Assembly (NCBI RefSeq): GCF_025370785.1 | Contig: NZ_JAMXFA010000010.1 | Location: 1-64,000 of the forward strand | Reading direction: 5' to 3' | Length of the DNA: 64,000 nucleotides | Origin: Laspinema olomoucense D3b | GTDB taxonomy: Bacteria > Cyanobacteriota > Cyanobacteriia > Cyanobacteriales > Laspinemataceae | Shown here: positions 40,591-49,723 of the stretch, piece by piece | How positions within the stretch are numbered: the first letter of the stretch is position 1 | Layout of the letters: each line of letters starts with the position of its first letter | Notes under the pieces: generated by a model | What the model saw: only the letters and a program-made list of their open reading frames with translations | Database searches by the model: none | Told to the model about the DNA's origin: nothing | Program-made: the position numbers and the translations under genes

Positions 40591-41535
40591 TTAACCCTTT
40601 TGGCTCATTTTGCGGCGACGTGCAGCCAACAAACCACCGGCACCCATCAACAAACCACCAATCGTCATGGGTTCAGGAACTTCAACAGGGTCAGTGCCAT
40701 CCGGAGTTTCCGGAGTTACTGGAGTTTCCGGAGTTACTGGAGTTACTGGAGTTTCCGGAGTTACTGGAGTTTCCGGAGTTACTGGAGTTTCCGGAGTTAC
40801 TGGAGTTTCCGGAGTTACCGGAGTTTCTGGAGTTACCGGAGTTACCGGAGTTTCCGGAGTTACTGGATTCTGAGCGACTGGAGTTTCCGGAGTTACTGGA
40901 GGGGGAGTTACAGTAACGGTGGATGGGCTAGTTTGTGCTACTTTGCTGCTGCCGTCGCGAGTGCCTCCCTCTGGGCCAACACTCTTGAGGCGGATGCCGA
41001 AACTCTGAGAGGTAAAGGAATTCAGGGATAGTCCTGCTGCGGAGACTGTAAAGGTCGTGGTTCGGAAGTCGTCCGGGGTTCCTTGATAGCTGGCACCCCC
41101 AGAGAAGCCAATTCGGATGCCGACATCGAAGGAAGTGTCTCCGCCGCCTCCCTGCATATTCACACCATCACCCAGATTGCCAGCGTTTCCATTTAAATCG
41201 CTGCTACCAAGGTTGACTGGCCCACCAGATACGCCACCCACGGTCACAGGACCGACACCATCGGGAAGGTTGAAGTAAACCCCGTTAATATCGCCGATAT
41301 TTCCAGTATTAGCTTCGGGCACTACGTTGACCGTAACGGTAATGCTGCCCGGATTGCTCGTATCGTCGAGGGTGACGTTGACCTTAGCTGGATCTCCAGT
41401 CTTTGGAGAAGCGTCGAAGGTAATAGAGTCCGCTTTGGCTTGTCCAGGAGCAAAGGCAAGGGAGGCAGCAGCTAGACCGAGAGAAATTAGAGCAGTTTTG
41501 CTGAGACGGTTGGTAAAAGTTAAATTAGTAATCAT
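40591..41535 (-). CDS. PEP-CTERM surface protein with VTPETP repeats
   Basis: A secreted protein of 314 residues. An N-terminal signal peptide ends near residue 36 ([10 protein letters not shown]). A beta-rich domain of unknown fold covers about 37-205. A Pro/Thr/Glu region of VTPETP hexapeptides with VTPVTPETP variants follows (about 210-280). The C-terminus is a classical PEP-CTERM sorting signal: VPEP, a hydrophobic helix, then ARRRK. Such proteins are processed by exosortase and sent to the surface or extracellular matrix; no exosortase gene is in the window. AGGTG precedes ATG 41535. The repeat is a coding minisatellite and may vary in length. Confidence 0.92.
   Translation of the reverse strand: MITNLTFTNRLSKTALISLGLAAASLAFAPGQAKADSITFDASPKTGDPAKVNVTLDDTSNPGSITVTVNVVPEANTGNIGDINGVYFNLPDGVGPVTVGGVSGGPVNLGSSDLNGNAGNLGDGVNMQGGGGDTSFDVGIRIGFSGGASYQGTPDDFRTTTFTVSAAGLSLNSFTSQSFGIRLKSVGPEGGTRDGSSKVAQTSPSTVTVTPPPVTPETPVAQNPVTPETPVTPVTPETPVTPETPVTPETPVTPETPVTPETPVTPVTPETPVTPETPDGTDPVEVPEPMTIGGLLMGAGGLLAARRRKMSQKG
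40702..40904 (-). repeat. Minisatellite coding for VTPETP
   Basis: Tandem units built from GGAGTTTCCGGAGTTACT (plus strand), 18 bases each with occasional GGAGTTACT half-units, give VTPETP and VTPVTPETP. Unit-to-unit identity is very high, pointing to recent slippage or gene conversion. Confidence 0.9.
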
Positions 41536-42297
41536 GGTTTGACACCTTACAGTTTAGAGTTAAGTTAGCAGCGGTTGTTCAAGAGATAACGTTGTCTTTA
41601 TCTAATGTCTCTTGTGCTTATGTCTATCATTATTACCTTGACTTTCTCTCCCGTCTAGGGGGTAAGGGAATTCTTTATCTAAACAAAATACTTGGGTTGC
41701 TGTTTTTAAAGATTGAAAGAACTGTCCGGAATCTCCGAGATTTTGCGGTTGACTAACTCTTTTAGCTATGCTTTTGAGCCACTAACTCCGGGAAAATACT
41801 GTGAAGCGAGGTATTTTCTGGGGGTTTTTATTCAGACTAGAAGGAAAAAAGCCTCCCTTGGGTTTCAAATCGGGGCCTGTAGCTAGAGAAGTGGGAATTT
41901 TCTTTACAACCATGATAGTGTTTTATTCCCGGCTCGACTAGACCATCTACCCCTAATCTCTAGCCTAAAGGCACAGATAGGTTGGTCTTTCCTAGATCTG
42001 AGTGGAGTTCTGGAACTGGCTAAAGGTCATGACCAACGGGTTTTAGAAGATTTAGCTACAGCCTAGAAGATTTAGACTCCCCTTTATAAGGGAACTGTTC
42101 CTTTAACTTAAGTAGAAACGAGCTCAACAATGCCGGAAAATAGGTGTTCAGATGGTTTATGGCGATCGCCTTCATCGGAGAATCACCTTTAAATATTGGT
42201 GAGTCTCCAGAAGATAGCAGATAATCGATATAAGAATATTGGACTCTTACCCTTAACCCGGTGAGTTCAAACCCTCTATTAGAGGAGAGGTCAACCT
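41536..42297. other. Spacer between the PEP-CTERM gene and the radical SAM gene
   Basis: No convincing gene seen. The two flanking genes diverge, so promoters for both should lie here, but I cannot assign boxes with confidence. A HIP1-like site lies near 42164. Confidence 0.4.
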
Positions 42298-42921
42298 ATG
42301 ATCGATTCAATCAACAGCGCATCATCCACCCTCCCAGACATTCCTGATGGCTACCTTAATCTAATGGGTTACGTGGATGAATCAGAAGTGAATGGACCCG
42401 GAACCCGCGCCGTAGTGTGGGTCCAGGGCTGTCTTAGAGAGTGTCCCGGTTGTTTTAATCCCGAATCCTGGCCCTTTGAAGTCAATCAGTTAATCGCCAT
42501 TGATGAACTGGCTGATAAAATTTTGAGCAATCCCCGGAATCAAGGGGTGACGTTTTCCGGTGGTGAACCCTTTTGGCAGGCCCAGGCACTAGCCGAACTG
42601 GGGAAAAAAATCAAGGCAGCGGGATTAAATCTGATGTCCTTTACCGGGTTTACCTTAGCGGAATTGCGATCGCCCGGGGCCCCGGTGGGTGCGGGTGCCT
42701 TATTAGACCAACTCGACATCCTGATTGATGGTCCTTATGTAGAATCCTTGGCGATTCATTCCCCAGAATCCCCAGTTTCTTCCCGCAATCAACGGATTCA
42801 CATCTTCAATGAAGCCTTTAAGGATAAAATTACCTGGGCCAGTGACCAGATGGAAATCCACATTCTCAAAGATGGAACTCGGATTATTACGGGTTTTCGT
42901 GGGCAATTGGGGCTAGAGTAG
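42298..42921 (+). CDS. NrdG/PflA-like radical SAM activase
   Basis: A small radical SAM protein of 207 residues. The cluster motif is CX3CX2C with C45, C49 and C52 (GCLRECPGC), preceded by VWVQG. The GGEP motif follows (TFSGGEPFWQ, about 83-92), then DILIDGPY. This pattern matches activases of anaerobic ribonucleotide reductase (NrdG), which use SAM to make a glycyl radical on a partner. No nrdD or other glycyl-radical enzyme is adjacent, so the partner is unknown. An N-terminal extension of about 18 residues has no clear motif. GAGAGG lies upstream of ATG 42298. Confidence 0.88.
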   Translation: MIDSINSASSTLPDIPDGYLNLMGYVDESEVNGPGTRAVVWVQGCLRECPGCFNPESWPFEVNQLIAIDELADKILSNPRNQGVTFSGGEPFWQAQALAELGKKIKAAGLNLMSFTGFTLAELRSPGAPVGAGALLDQLDILIDGPYVESLAIHSPESPVSSRNQRIHIFNEAFKDKITWASDQMEIHILKDGTRIITGFRGQLGLE

Positions 42922-42951
42922 AACCCTGTTGCATTCCGTGAAACAGACTCT

Positions 42952-43080
42952 CCAACCCCCTCAAAAGCATCACAGTTCCGTGAAAGGGGTTCCCGACATC
43001 AGGAAACGGTGACCAGAGGCGGCATCGTTGCCTTGAAGGGTTCCCCGACATCAGGAACCAACGAGGGTTGGGGGTCTTTT
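42952..43080 (+). terminator. Structured spacer ending in a terminator-like hairpin
   Basis: CCAACCCCCTC (42952-42962) can pair imperfectly with GAGGGTTGGGGG (43063-43074), followed by TCTTTTTCG. Inside lie two near-identical copies of TTCCCGACATCAGGAA (near 42990 and 43041) and two copies of TTCCGTGAAA. The whole may be a terminator for the radical SAM gene, or a regulatory leader RNA for the following phosphatase. Confidence 0.45.
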
Positions 43081-43128
43081 TCGTGAGTGCTATTCTGTGT
43101 AAAGCTAATTGTCGCAATTTCCTAGTCC

Positions 43129-44268
43129 ATGACCCACATTCTTGTGATTGATGACGATCCGACCATTCGCGTAGTGTTAACGAGATCCTTGCAAAAACAG
43201 GGGTATCAGGTTGCCGTTGCCAGCAATGGTCAAGAAGGAATGGAACAGGCTTATCGATTAGGGCCTGCATTAATCATTTGTGACTGGATGATGCCGGTGA
43301 TGGATGGGTTGGAAGTTTGCCGTCAGATCAAAGCGCATTCAGAATTATCCAACACCTATTTTATTCTGTTAACCTCTCGGGGGGCAACGGAAGATCGGAT
43401 CGTCGGACTGGATACGGGTGCGGATGAATTTCTGTCTAAACCGATCGAAATAAATGAGTTAAATGCCCGAGTTAGAGCGGGATTGAGGATTTATCAGCTT
43501 ACCCAAGATTTGCGAAACTCAAAGCGAGCCTTAGAAGCGGAACTGGCGGAAGCAGCGGATTATGTGCGATCGCTCTTACCTGATCCCCTGAGTCAACCCG
43601 TGGCGATCGCTAATCGCTTTATTCCCTCGCGTCAACTCGGTGGCGATTGCTTTGACTACTATTGGCTCGATTCAGAAAACTTAGTCATTTACCTGCTTGA
43701 TGTTGCGGGTCATGGTTTAGCAGCGACTCTCCCCTCGGTTTCTGTCTTAAATTTGTTACGGTCCCACTCCCAGGTTGGCTTTGATTTTACCCAACCGGCT
43801 TCGGTTTTAACCGAATTAAACAAATACTTTCAAATGGACTTACAACAAGATAAATACTTTACCATTTGGTATGGCGTCTATAACCGCACCCAAGATACCC
43901 TCTTGTATTCCAGTGCGGGACATCCTCCTGCCTTATTATTATCTGGAACGCCCGGAATGGCGCCTACCCTACAACCGCTCAAAACCCAAGGCTTACCCAT
44001 CGGAATGTTTCCCGAAGCCCAATACACCCAAAATGTCTGTCACATTGACACCCCTAGTACCTTATACGTTTTTAGTGATGGCGTTTATGAAATAAATCAG
44101 CCTGATGGTACCCTTTGGGGTTTGGATGCCTTTAGCAATTTGCTCACTTATTATTGGCAAAAAAATGGCCGGGATATTGATGGGTTATTGGCTCGCATTC
44201 GGAGTTTAAATCTCAACCCGACCTTTGATGACGACTTTTCCTTACTCCAGGTAGAGTTTTTGGAATAA
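43129..44268 (+). CDS. Response regulator with PP2C (SpoIIE/RsbU-type) phosphatase output
   Basis: A signalling phosphatase controlled by phosphorylation. The receiver domain is residues 1-120 (IDDDPT, phospho-acceptor Asp in IICDWMMPVMDG, Lys in LSKPI). A coiled linker follows (RALEAELAEAADYVRSLLP), then the PP2C domain (about 155-375) with metal-binding segments SRQLGGDCFDYYW, LLDVAGHGLAA and VFSDGVYE. Proteins of this type dephosphorylate STAS-domain anti-sigma antagonists, and a STAS gene lies directly downstream in convergent orientation. The partner kinase for the receiver is unknown. ATG 43129 lies 48 bases after the hairpin region. Confidence 0.93.
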   Translation: MTHILVIDDDPTIRVVLTRSLQKQGYQVAVASNGQEGMEQAYRLGPALIICDWMMPVMDGLEVCRQIKAHSELSNTYFILLTSRGATEDRIVGLDTGADEFLSKPIEINELNARVRAGLRIYQLTQDLRNSKRALEAELAEAADYVRSLLPDPLSQPVAIANRFIPSRQLGGDCFDYYWLDSENLVIYLLDVAGHGLAATLPSVSVLNLLRSHSQVGFDFTQPASVLTELNKYFQMDLQQDKYFTIWYGVYNRTQDTLLYSSAGHPPALLLSGTPGMAPTLQPLKTQGLPIGMFPEAQYTQNVCHIDTPSTLYVFSDGVYEINQPDGTLWGLDAFSNLLTYYWQKNGRDIDGLLARIRSLNLNPTFDDDFSLLQVEFLE

Positions 44269-44300
44269 CTCCTAGCCTCCTGGGTAGATTTTATCCTAAA

Positions 44301-44648
44301 TTAGATATTGGAGTTCACTTCATTTTCAAAGGTTTCTTCATTGGGATAAACTTTAAATACCCGGTCCATGCTAGTTAGTTCAAATAACATTCTGACCTGA
44401 TCATTAATTGAACAAATGACCATCTTTGCACCGGCGGTTCGCACCATTTTCAGGGCGGAGACTAAAGCACCGAGACCGGAACTATCAATAAACGTGACAT
44501 CCTGGAGATTCACTAGGACAATATTGGCTTGTTTGTCCAGGCGATCGCGCACTTCACGGCGAAATACATTGGCCTGGGTCCCGTCTAAAATGCCGGTGGG
44601 ACGAACAACTTCAAACTTGATGTCAGAACTCATCGGTTTGTTACTCAT
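44301..44648 (-). CDS. STAS-domain anti-sigma factor antagonist
   Basis: A 115-residue single STAS domain. The phosphorylatable Ser lies in TFIDSSGLGAL; the surrounding VLVNLQDV and MLFELTSMDRVFKVYP are typical of SpoIIAA/RsbV-type proteins. Unphosphorylated, such proteins bind an anti-sigma kinase or another target. The adjacent convergent REC-PP2C gene is a likely phosphatase for it; no anti-sigma kinase is present here. I chose ATG 44648 (MSNKPMSSDIKFEV); ATG 44633 is an alternative, and a longer TTG start at 44702 is unlikely. Confidence 0.9.
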   Translation of the reverse strand: MSNKPMSSDIKFEVVRPTGILDGTQANVFRREVRDRLDKQANIVLVNLQDVTFIDSSGLGALVSALKMVRTAGAKMVICSINDQVRMLFELTSMDRVFKVYPNEETFENEVNSNI

Positions 44649-44784
44649 AAAAATGATAGTGGGCTTTCGAGCTGTTTTTCTCGGATGAGAAAATAATAAC
44701 AATTCAGTGCAGTCTTAAGAATAGCAAGTCATGGATAATTCACCCAAATACTGGATTACCCATGACCTGATATTCAACCAATCC

Positions 44785-46575
44785 CTAAGCCTGTTTAGGC
44801 TTAACCGTAGAAGCCACGTGTAATTCTTTCAACTGAATTCCATCAATGGTAGCTGGAGCACCCGTTAACAAACATCGAGCTTGCTGGGTTTTCGGGAAGG
44901 CAATCACATCTCGAATGGACTCCTCTGAGGCTAACAACATCACCAAGCGGTCTAAACCATAAGCAATACCGCCGTGGGGAGGAGTGCCATACTCAAAGGC
45001 TTCCAATAAAAAGCCAAACTTATTATAAGCCTCTTCCGTGGATAACCCGATCGCCTCAAACACCCGTTCCTGAACCTCACGCTGATAAATCCGCAGACTC
45101 CCGCCGCCGATTTCCAACCCGTTGTAAACCAAGTCATAAGCTTGAGCGCGAGCATTTTTGAGGTCGTCGATATCTTCCGGATTAGGAGCGGTAAAGGGGT
45201 GATGAATCGCCTCTAACCGCTTCTCATCGGCATTCCACTCAAACATCGGAAAATCGGTGACCCAGAGCAGATTGAGCTTGGTTTCATCGATCGCACCCAA
45301 CAGACGAGCGACAGATTGGCGGAGGCGATCGAGGGTTTTATTCACCGTCGCTGTATCTCCAGCCCCAAACAACAGTAAATCCCCCGATTGTGCACCAGTT
45401 CGTGAAAGCAATTCTTGCTTATGTTCGGCGCTTAAATTATCTTTAATTGCCCCAATTGTATCGATTTCGCCGTTATCTTTAACCCGGATATAAGCCAACC
45501 CTTTGGCACCGGCTTCTGCGGCTTCTTTAAATAAATCCCCACCGGGTTTGATGCGGACATTAGAAATGGCACTATTGCCACCGGGAATCGGCAACACCTT
45601 GACAATCCCACCGGCAGCAATTGCCCCGGAAAAGACCTTAAAGCCGGACTCTTTCATTAAATCCGACACGTCCACCAATTCCATGCCATAGCGGGTATCT
45701 GGGCGATCGGTCCCGTATCGTGACATCGCTTCGGCGTAGGTTAAACGGGGGAAAGGACGGGGGAGTTCAATACCTTTAACTGTTTTAAAGATATGGCAAA
45801 CTAAAGATTCATTGAGTTCCAGAATTTCTTCTTGGGACATGAAACTCATTTCCATGTCAAGCTGAGTAAATTCCGGCTGGCGATCGGCCCGCAAATCTTC
45901 ATCGCGGAAGCATCGGGCAATTTGATAGTAGCGATCTAAGCCCGAAACCATTAACAATTGTTTGAATAACTGCGGCGACTGCGGCAAAGCATACCATTCA
46001 CCGGGATTAACCCGGGAGGGGACGAGATAATCCCTTGCACCTTCTGGGGTAGAACGGGTGAGCATCGGGGTTTCAATTTCCATAAAGCCATATTCATCTT
46101 CTAGGAAGCGGCGCATGGCTTTAACCACTTGATGACGCAGTTGTAGATTGCGGGACATCCGTTCCCGACGGAGATCCAGATAGCGATATTTAAGGCGTAA
46201 CTCCTCCCGGACTACTTCGGTTTGTCCACTGGAAACCTGGAACGGCATCAGTTTATGGACTGCATTGAGTAATTCAATGCGATCGACGTAGACTTCTATC
46301 TCTCCCGTGGGTAAATTGGGATTGAGGGAATCGCTAGGACGCTGGCTGACCCGTCCGGTGATGCGGAGGACATATTCACTGCGGATGGTTTCTGCATCTT
46401 TGTAGGAGTCGGGGGTGCGCTGCGGGTCAGAAACGATTTGGACGACGCCACTCCTATCTCGCAAATCCAAGAAAATGACTCCACCATGATCTCGTCGGCG
46501 GTCTACCCATCCACACAGAGTAACAGTTTCTCCAATATGTTCGCTTCGGAGTTGGCCGCAATAGTAGGTTCGCAT
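44785..46575 (-). CDS. aspS: Aspartyl-tRNA synthetase
   Basis: Class II aminoacyl-tRNA synthetase charging tRNA-Asp (possibly tRNA-Asn too, if non-discriminating). The N-terminal OB fold starts [32 protein letters not shown]. Class II motif 2 is [20 protein letters not shown], and motif 3 is [13 protein letters not shown]. The inserted bacterial GAD domain lies between about 300 and 420. The full length of 596 residues is normal. It starts at ATG 46575 and appears monocistronic. No leader structure was recognised. Confidence 0.97.
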   Translation of the reverse strand: MRTYYCGQLRSEHIGETVTLCGWVDRRRDHGGVIFLDLRDRSGVVQIVSDPQRTPDSYKDAETIRSEYVLRITGRVSQRPSDSLNPNLPTGEIEVYVDRIELLNAVHKLMPFQVSSGQTEVVREELRLKYRYLDLRRERMSRNLQLRHQVVKAMRRFLEDEYGFMEIETPMLTRSTPEGARDYLVPSRVNPGEWYALPQSPQLFKQLLMVSGLDRYYQIARCFRDEDLRADRQPEFTQLDMEMSFMSQEEILELNESLVCHIFKTVKGIELPRPFPRLTYAEAMSRYGTDRPDTRYGMELVDVSDLMKESGFKVFSGAIAAGGIVKVLPIPGGNSAISNVRIKPGGDLFKEAAEAGAKGLAYIRVKDNGEIDTIGAIKDNLSAEHKQELLSRTGAQSGDLLLFGAGDTATVNKTLDRLRQSVARLLGAIDETKLNLLWVTDFPMFEWNADEKRLEAIHHPFTAPNPEDIDDLKNARAQAYDLVYNGLEIGGGSLRIYQREVQERVFEAIGLSTEEAYNKFGFLLEAFEYGTPPHGGIAYGLDRLVMLLASEESIRDVIAFPKTQQARCLLTGAPATIDGIQLKELHVASTVKPKQA

Positions 46576-46844
46576 GGTGGTCGCTTTACAGTTTCAGACG
46601 TAATGAGTGGACAAGTGAACGGCTAGAATGCCCCAGTTCTAGGGGTTCGATGCTCGATCGCAATCGGGGATTGAATGGGTTGAATTGCTGAGTTGGGGTC
46701 TTTGAAACAAATAACAGAGGCAAACTTTTAAAATCTAGCACGAACGGGTGATCGTGATGGCAGATTCTCTCGGGATAGAGTTAAAAAAATAGAGGGGGAC
46801 CGATGGGTCGCCCTCTAAAAGTAGGTGTTTAGGCGGAAGGTTGC

Positions 46845-47258
46845 CTAGGAATTGGGGGGAGTGCCGGAGGGATTGAATAAAGAGTCCCATGCTTCCTTAG
46901 CCGATTGAGCAAGGCGATCGCCCAGTTCACTCATTTCATGGAGGATCTTGTCCCAGTTTTGCTTGGCATCCATTTCCATCAGTTTGATGGTATAGGCAAT
47001 CCGTTCGGGATCCATGAGGCGATCGCTTTCAATCGCCTCCCGCGCTTGTTGCACCGCACTCAGATAAGCTTCGGCAGTAAATTTGCTGGCCCCTTGAATT
47101 TCTGCTTGGGCTCGGCGTTTGATAGCTTCAAAAAGGGCCATCGTTTCCTGTTGCACCTGGGTGGTAGCATCAGGCATTTCTTTTTCCACAAGCGCTTTTG
47201 TCTGGGGACTTACTTCCACAAGGGCGCGTTCTTTAGGCACTTGAGCTTCATCAGTCAT
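46845..47258 (-). CDS. Conserved-looking helical protein of unknown function
   Basis: A 137-residue protein, almost entirely predicted helix and highly charged (QVQQETMALFEAIKRRAQAEIQ, EAYLSAVQQAREAIESDR, AKQNWDKILHEMSELGDRLAQSAKEAWDSLF), with no Cys and no membrane segment. It could form an amphipathic helical bundle or act in membrane association, but I do not recognise a family. GGAGA lies 8 bases before ATG 47258 (MTDEAQVPKERALVEV); a longer start at 47285 is less likely. It is isolated. Confidence 0.7.
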   Translation of the reverse strand: MTDEAQVPKERALVEVSPQTKALVEKEMPDATTQVQQETMALFEAIKRRAQAEIQGASKFTAEAYLSAVQQAREAIESDRLMDPERIAYTIKLMEMDAKQNWDKILHEMSELGDRLAQSAKEAWDSLFNPSGTPPNS

Positions 47259-47319
47259 GATTCTGTCTCCTACTAGATAGGACAATTTGTTGCCTCTAGC
47301 CTAGCGGCTAAAGTTGGAC

Positions 47320-47465
47320 TCTGGGATGGGGATTGGGGAGGATGGGGGAGATGGGGAGGACCGCCATCGAGATGGGGAGGATGGGGAGGACCGCCATCGA
47401 GATAGAGAGGATGGGGGAATTTCTGCTTCCCCTGCTTCCCCATCTCCCCCATCTCCCCCATCTCC
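47320..47465. repeat. Purine-rich minisatellite facing a pyrimidine-rich mirror
   Basis: A 30-base unit with GATGGGGAGGACCGCCATCGA occurs twice (47350-47370 and 47380-47400), after more GGGGA tracts. It is followed at 47425-47465 by CTTCCCCTG and CATCTCCC tracts. The two halves can pair into a long imperfect hairpin. The flanking 47259-47678 spacer has no gene. Confidence 0.75.
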
Positions 47466-47678
47466 AGCAGGCGCTCATCACACACTAGGGGCGCTATAGT
47501 CATTATTATCCCGACCCTAGGCAATCCACAGGTAGAAAACGCCCCTGTGGGGGTACGGATTGGCTCACCTTGCCGTGGTGCTGTTGGGTGGTTTTGTCAA
47601 GGAGAACAATAGTTCTGTATCAAAGATGGGGATAATAAGTTTGAACAATTCTCAGGGAATAGGGAGGAGCTTGAAGCG

Positions 47679-49487
47679 GTGGTGTCTGCCAGCGAAACCA
47701 GAAATTGTGCTTTATTAAAGGCAATTCCCGATGCCATCTTTTGGATCCATAAAGATGGCACTTGTCTTGATTATCAACCGCCTAAGAATTTTACCCTGTG
47801 GGCTAGTGGGGGAAATCCCGGGCAGAAGTTGCAGCCTGAAGGGATAGAGAATCTCAGCGATCGCACCTATATCGGTAAGAAGTGGTGGGAAATATGGCCT
47901 TTAGAAGTAATTCAGCAATGCCGAGAGTTCCTAGAACGGGCGATCGCCACTCTGAGCGAGCAAGTTCTTGAAGTAGAATTAAGCGGAAATGATAGTCTGT
48001 GTTGTAGTCAATTTCCGCCTCTAAATTCAATAAATTATCATCCCTATTCCTCCTCAATTTATGAAATCCAAATTATCCCAAGCAGTGAGAATGAACTATT
48101 AGTCATAGTGCGAGATCTGACTCACCTTAAACAGACTGAAGCGCAACTCCGGCATGAACTGGAACAGAAAGCCTTACAGTTACACCACACGGTGCTCGCC
48201 TTAGAGGCGGAAAAAGCCCACCGCCAACAAATTGAGGAAATCTTGGCCTTTACGCAGTTTTCCCTGAATCGGGCTGGAGATTCAGTGTTCTGGGTCAACT
48301 CCAATGCCCAGTTCTTTTATGTCAATGAAGCCGCTTGTTTGTCTTTAGGCTATTCCCGAGAGGAGTTAATTTTAATGACAATTCATGATATTAACTTGGA
48401 CTTGCCCAAAAATGTTTGGTCTGATTACTGGGATGAAATTAAACAGCAGGGTTCTTTCACTCTTGAATGTTACCATCAAACCAAGGAAGGAAGAAGATTC
48501 CCGGTAGAAAGTACGGTTAATTATTTGGAATTTAATGGAAAAGAATATAACTGTATTTTGGCGCGGGATATTACTGAACGCAAGCAGGTCGAAGCGCAAT
48601 TACTAGAAACAAAAACAGCAGCGGAAGCAGCTAATCGAGCCAAAAGCACCTTTTTGGCTAATATGAGCCACGAACTGAGAACCCCGCTTAATGCGATTAT
48701 TGGCTATAGTGAACTACTCCAAGAAGATGCCAGAGATATCGGCATTAACGATTCGGAATTTCTGGAGGACCTGCGCTCCATTAATACCGCAGGGAAACAT
48801 TTGCTTGCTTTAATTGGGGATATCTTAGATTACTCTAAGATTGAATCGGGCAAAATGCAACTGTTTTTAGAATCATTTGACTTAGACAAGGCTTTTACCC
48901 AAATTTGCCATACTGCTCAACCCTTAATCGAGAAAAATGCTAACCAATTAGTGGTGCAGTTTAGTGGAGAACTAGGTCCGATGTATGCTGACCTAACGAA
49001 GATGCGACAAATCCTCTTCAATTTAATCAGTAATGCGGCTAAATTCACCCAGAAGGGGAAGATAGAGATAGCCGTCAAAAAACAAGTCCGGAGTGCGATT
49101 CCTCTGGTTTTCACTCCAGAGCAAGAATCGAGTTCAAATGATTTATTTGTAGTTTTTCAAATCTGTGATACAGGGATTGGAATGAGTGCAGAACAGTTAA
49201 ATCATTTGTTTCAAGCATTTATGCAGGCAGATGCTTCTACAACGCGAGAATACGGGGGTACAGGGTTGGGTTTGGCAATTAGTCGGTTGTTTTCTCAGAT
49301 GATGGGAGGAGATATTCTAGTGGAGAGTGAGTTGGGGGTAGGTTCAACTTTTACAGTTTATCTCCCGATGGAAGTCAAGTTGCTTCAAGCGGGGGGAAAT
49401 GATTGGCAGGAACCCTCAGTTCCCACGGGGGCGATCGCCCGAAAATTATTGAGGGAGGATGAAGTCTTAGAGCAATCCAAACCTTAA
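47679..49487 (+). CDS. Soluble PAS sensor histidine kinase
   Basis: A 602-residue cytosolic kinase. Order: PAS-like region (residues 8-150), a coiled coil (about 150-190, ELEQKALQLHHTVLALEAEKA), a PAS domain (about 190-305, GDSVFWVNSNAQFFYVNEAA ending DITERKQVEA), HisKA with [17 protein letters not shown], and HATPase ([24 protein letters not shown]). There is no receiver domain. The start is a GTG with AGGGAGGAG upstream. The catalytic core is a paralogue of the two kinases at the left of the window, with the same ILDYSKIESGKM-type motif. No partner regulator is adjacent. Confidence 0.88.
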   Translation: MVSASETRNCALLKAIPDAIFWIHKDGTCLDYQPPKNFTLWASGGNPGQKLQPEGIENLSDRTYIGKKWWEIWPLEVIQQCREFLERAIATLSEQVLEVELSGNDSLCCSQFPPLNSINYHPYSSSIYEIQIIPSSENELLVIVRDLTHLKQTEAQLRHELEQKALQLHHTVLALEAEKAHRQQIEEILAFTQFSLNRAGDSVFWVNSNAQFFYVNEAACLSLGYSREELILMTIHDINLDLPKNVWSDYWDEIKQQGSFTLECYHQTKEGRRFPVESTVNYLEFNGKEYNCILARDITERKQVEAQLLETKTAAEAANRAKSTFLANMSHELRTPLNAIIGYSELLQEDARDIGINDSEFLEDLRSINTAGKHLLALIGDILDYSKIESGKMQLFLESFDLDKAFTQICHTAQPLIEKNANQLVVQFSGELGPMYADLTKMRQILFNLISNAAKFTQKGKIEIAVKKQVRSAIPLVFTPEQESSSNDLFVVFQICDTGIGMSAEQLNHLFQAFMQADASTTREYGGTGLGLAISRLFSQMMGGDILVESELGVGSTFTVYLPMEVKLLQAGGNDWQEPSVPTGAIARKLLREDEVLEQSKP

Positions 49488-49723
49488 TATCTGCCTCTAT
49501 AGCGAGTGTCGCCGGAATGGGATAATTTCCTCAACGCAGAGGGGGCATTTTGCTCCCTTGCTGTAATAAAGAGCAAGATACCTGCACTCCGTCAATTGTA
49601 GGAGCAGACTGATTTAGGACGGCTATATATTCGGCGGTTTCAGTGCAATATAAATGGATCTCCGGTGTTAGCGCCCTTCGTTATAAGTAGAGGCTATGCT
49701 ACAGATCAGAACCCAGGGCAATA

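Noticed and set aside
40564-41031. Plus-strand frames rich in repeated aromatic or Val-Thr-Gly peptides
   Set aside because: Antisense to the VTPETP minisatellite of the PEP-CTERM gene.
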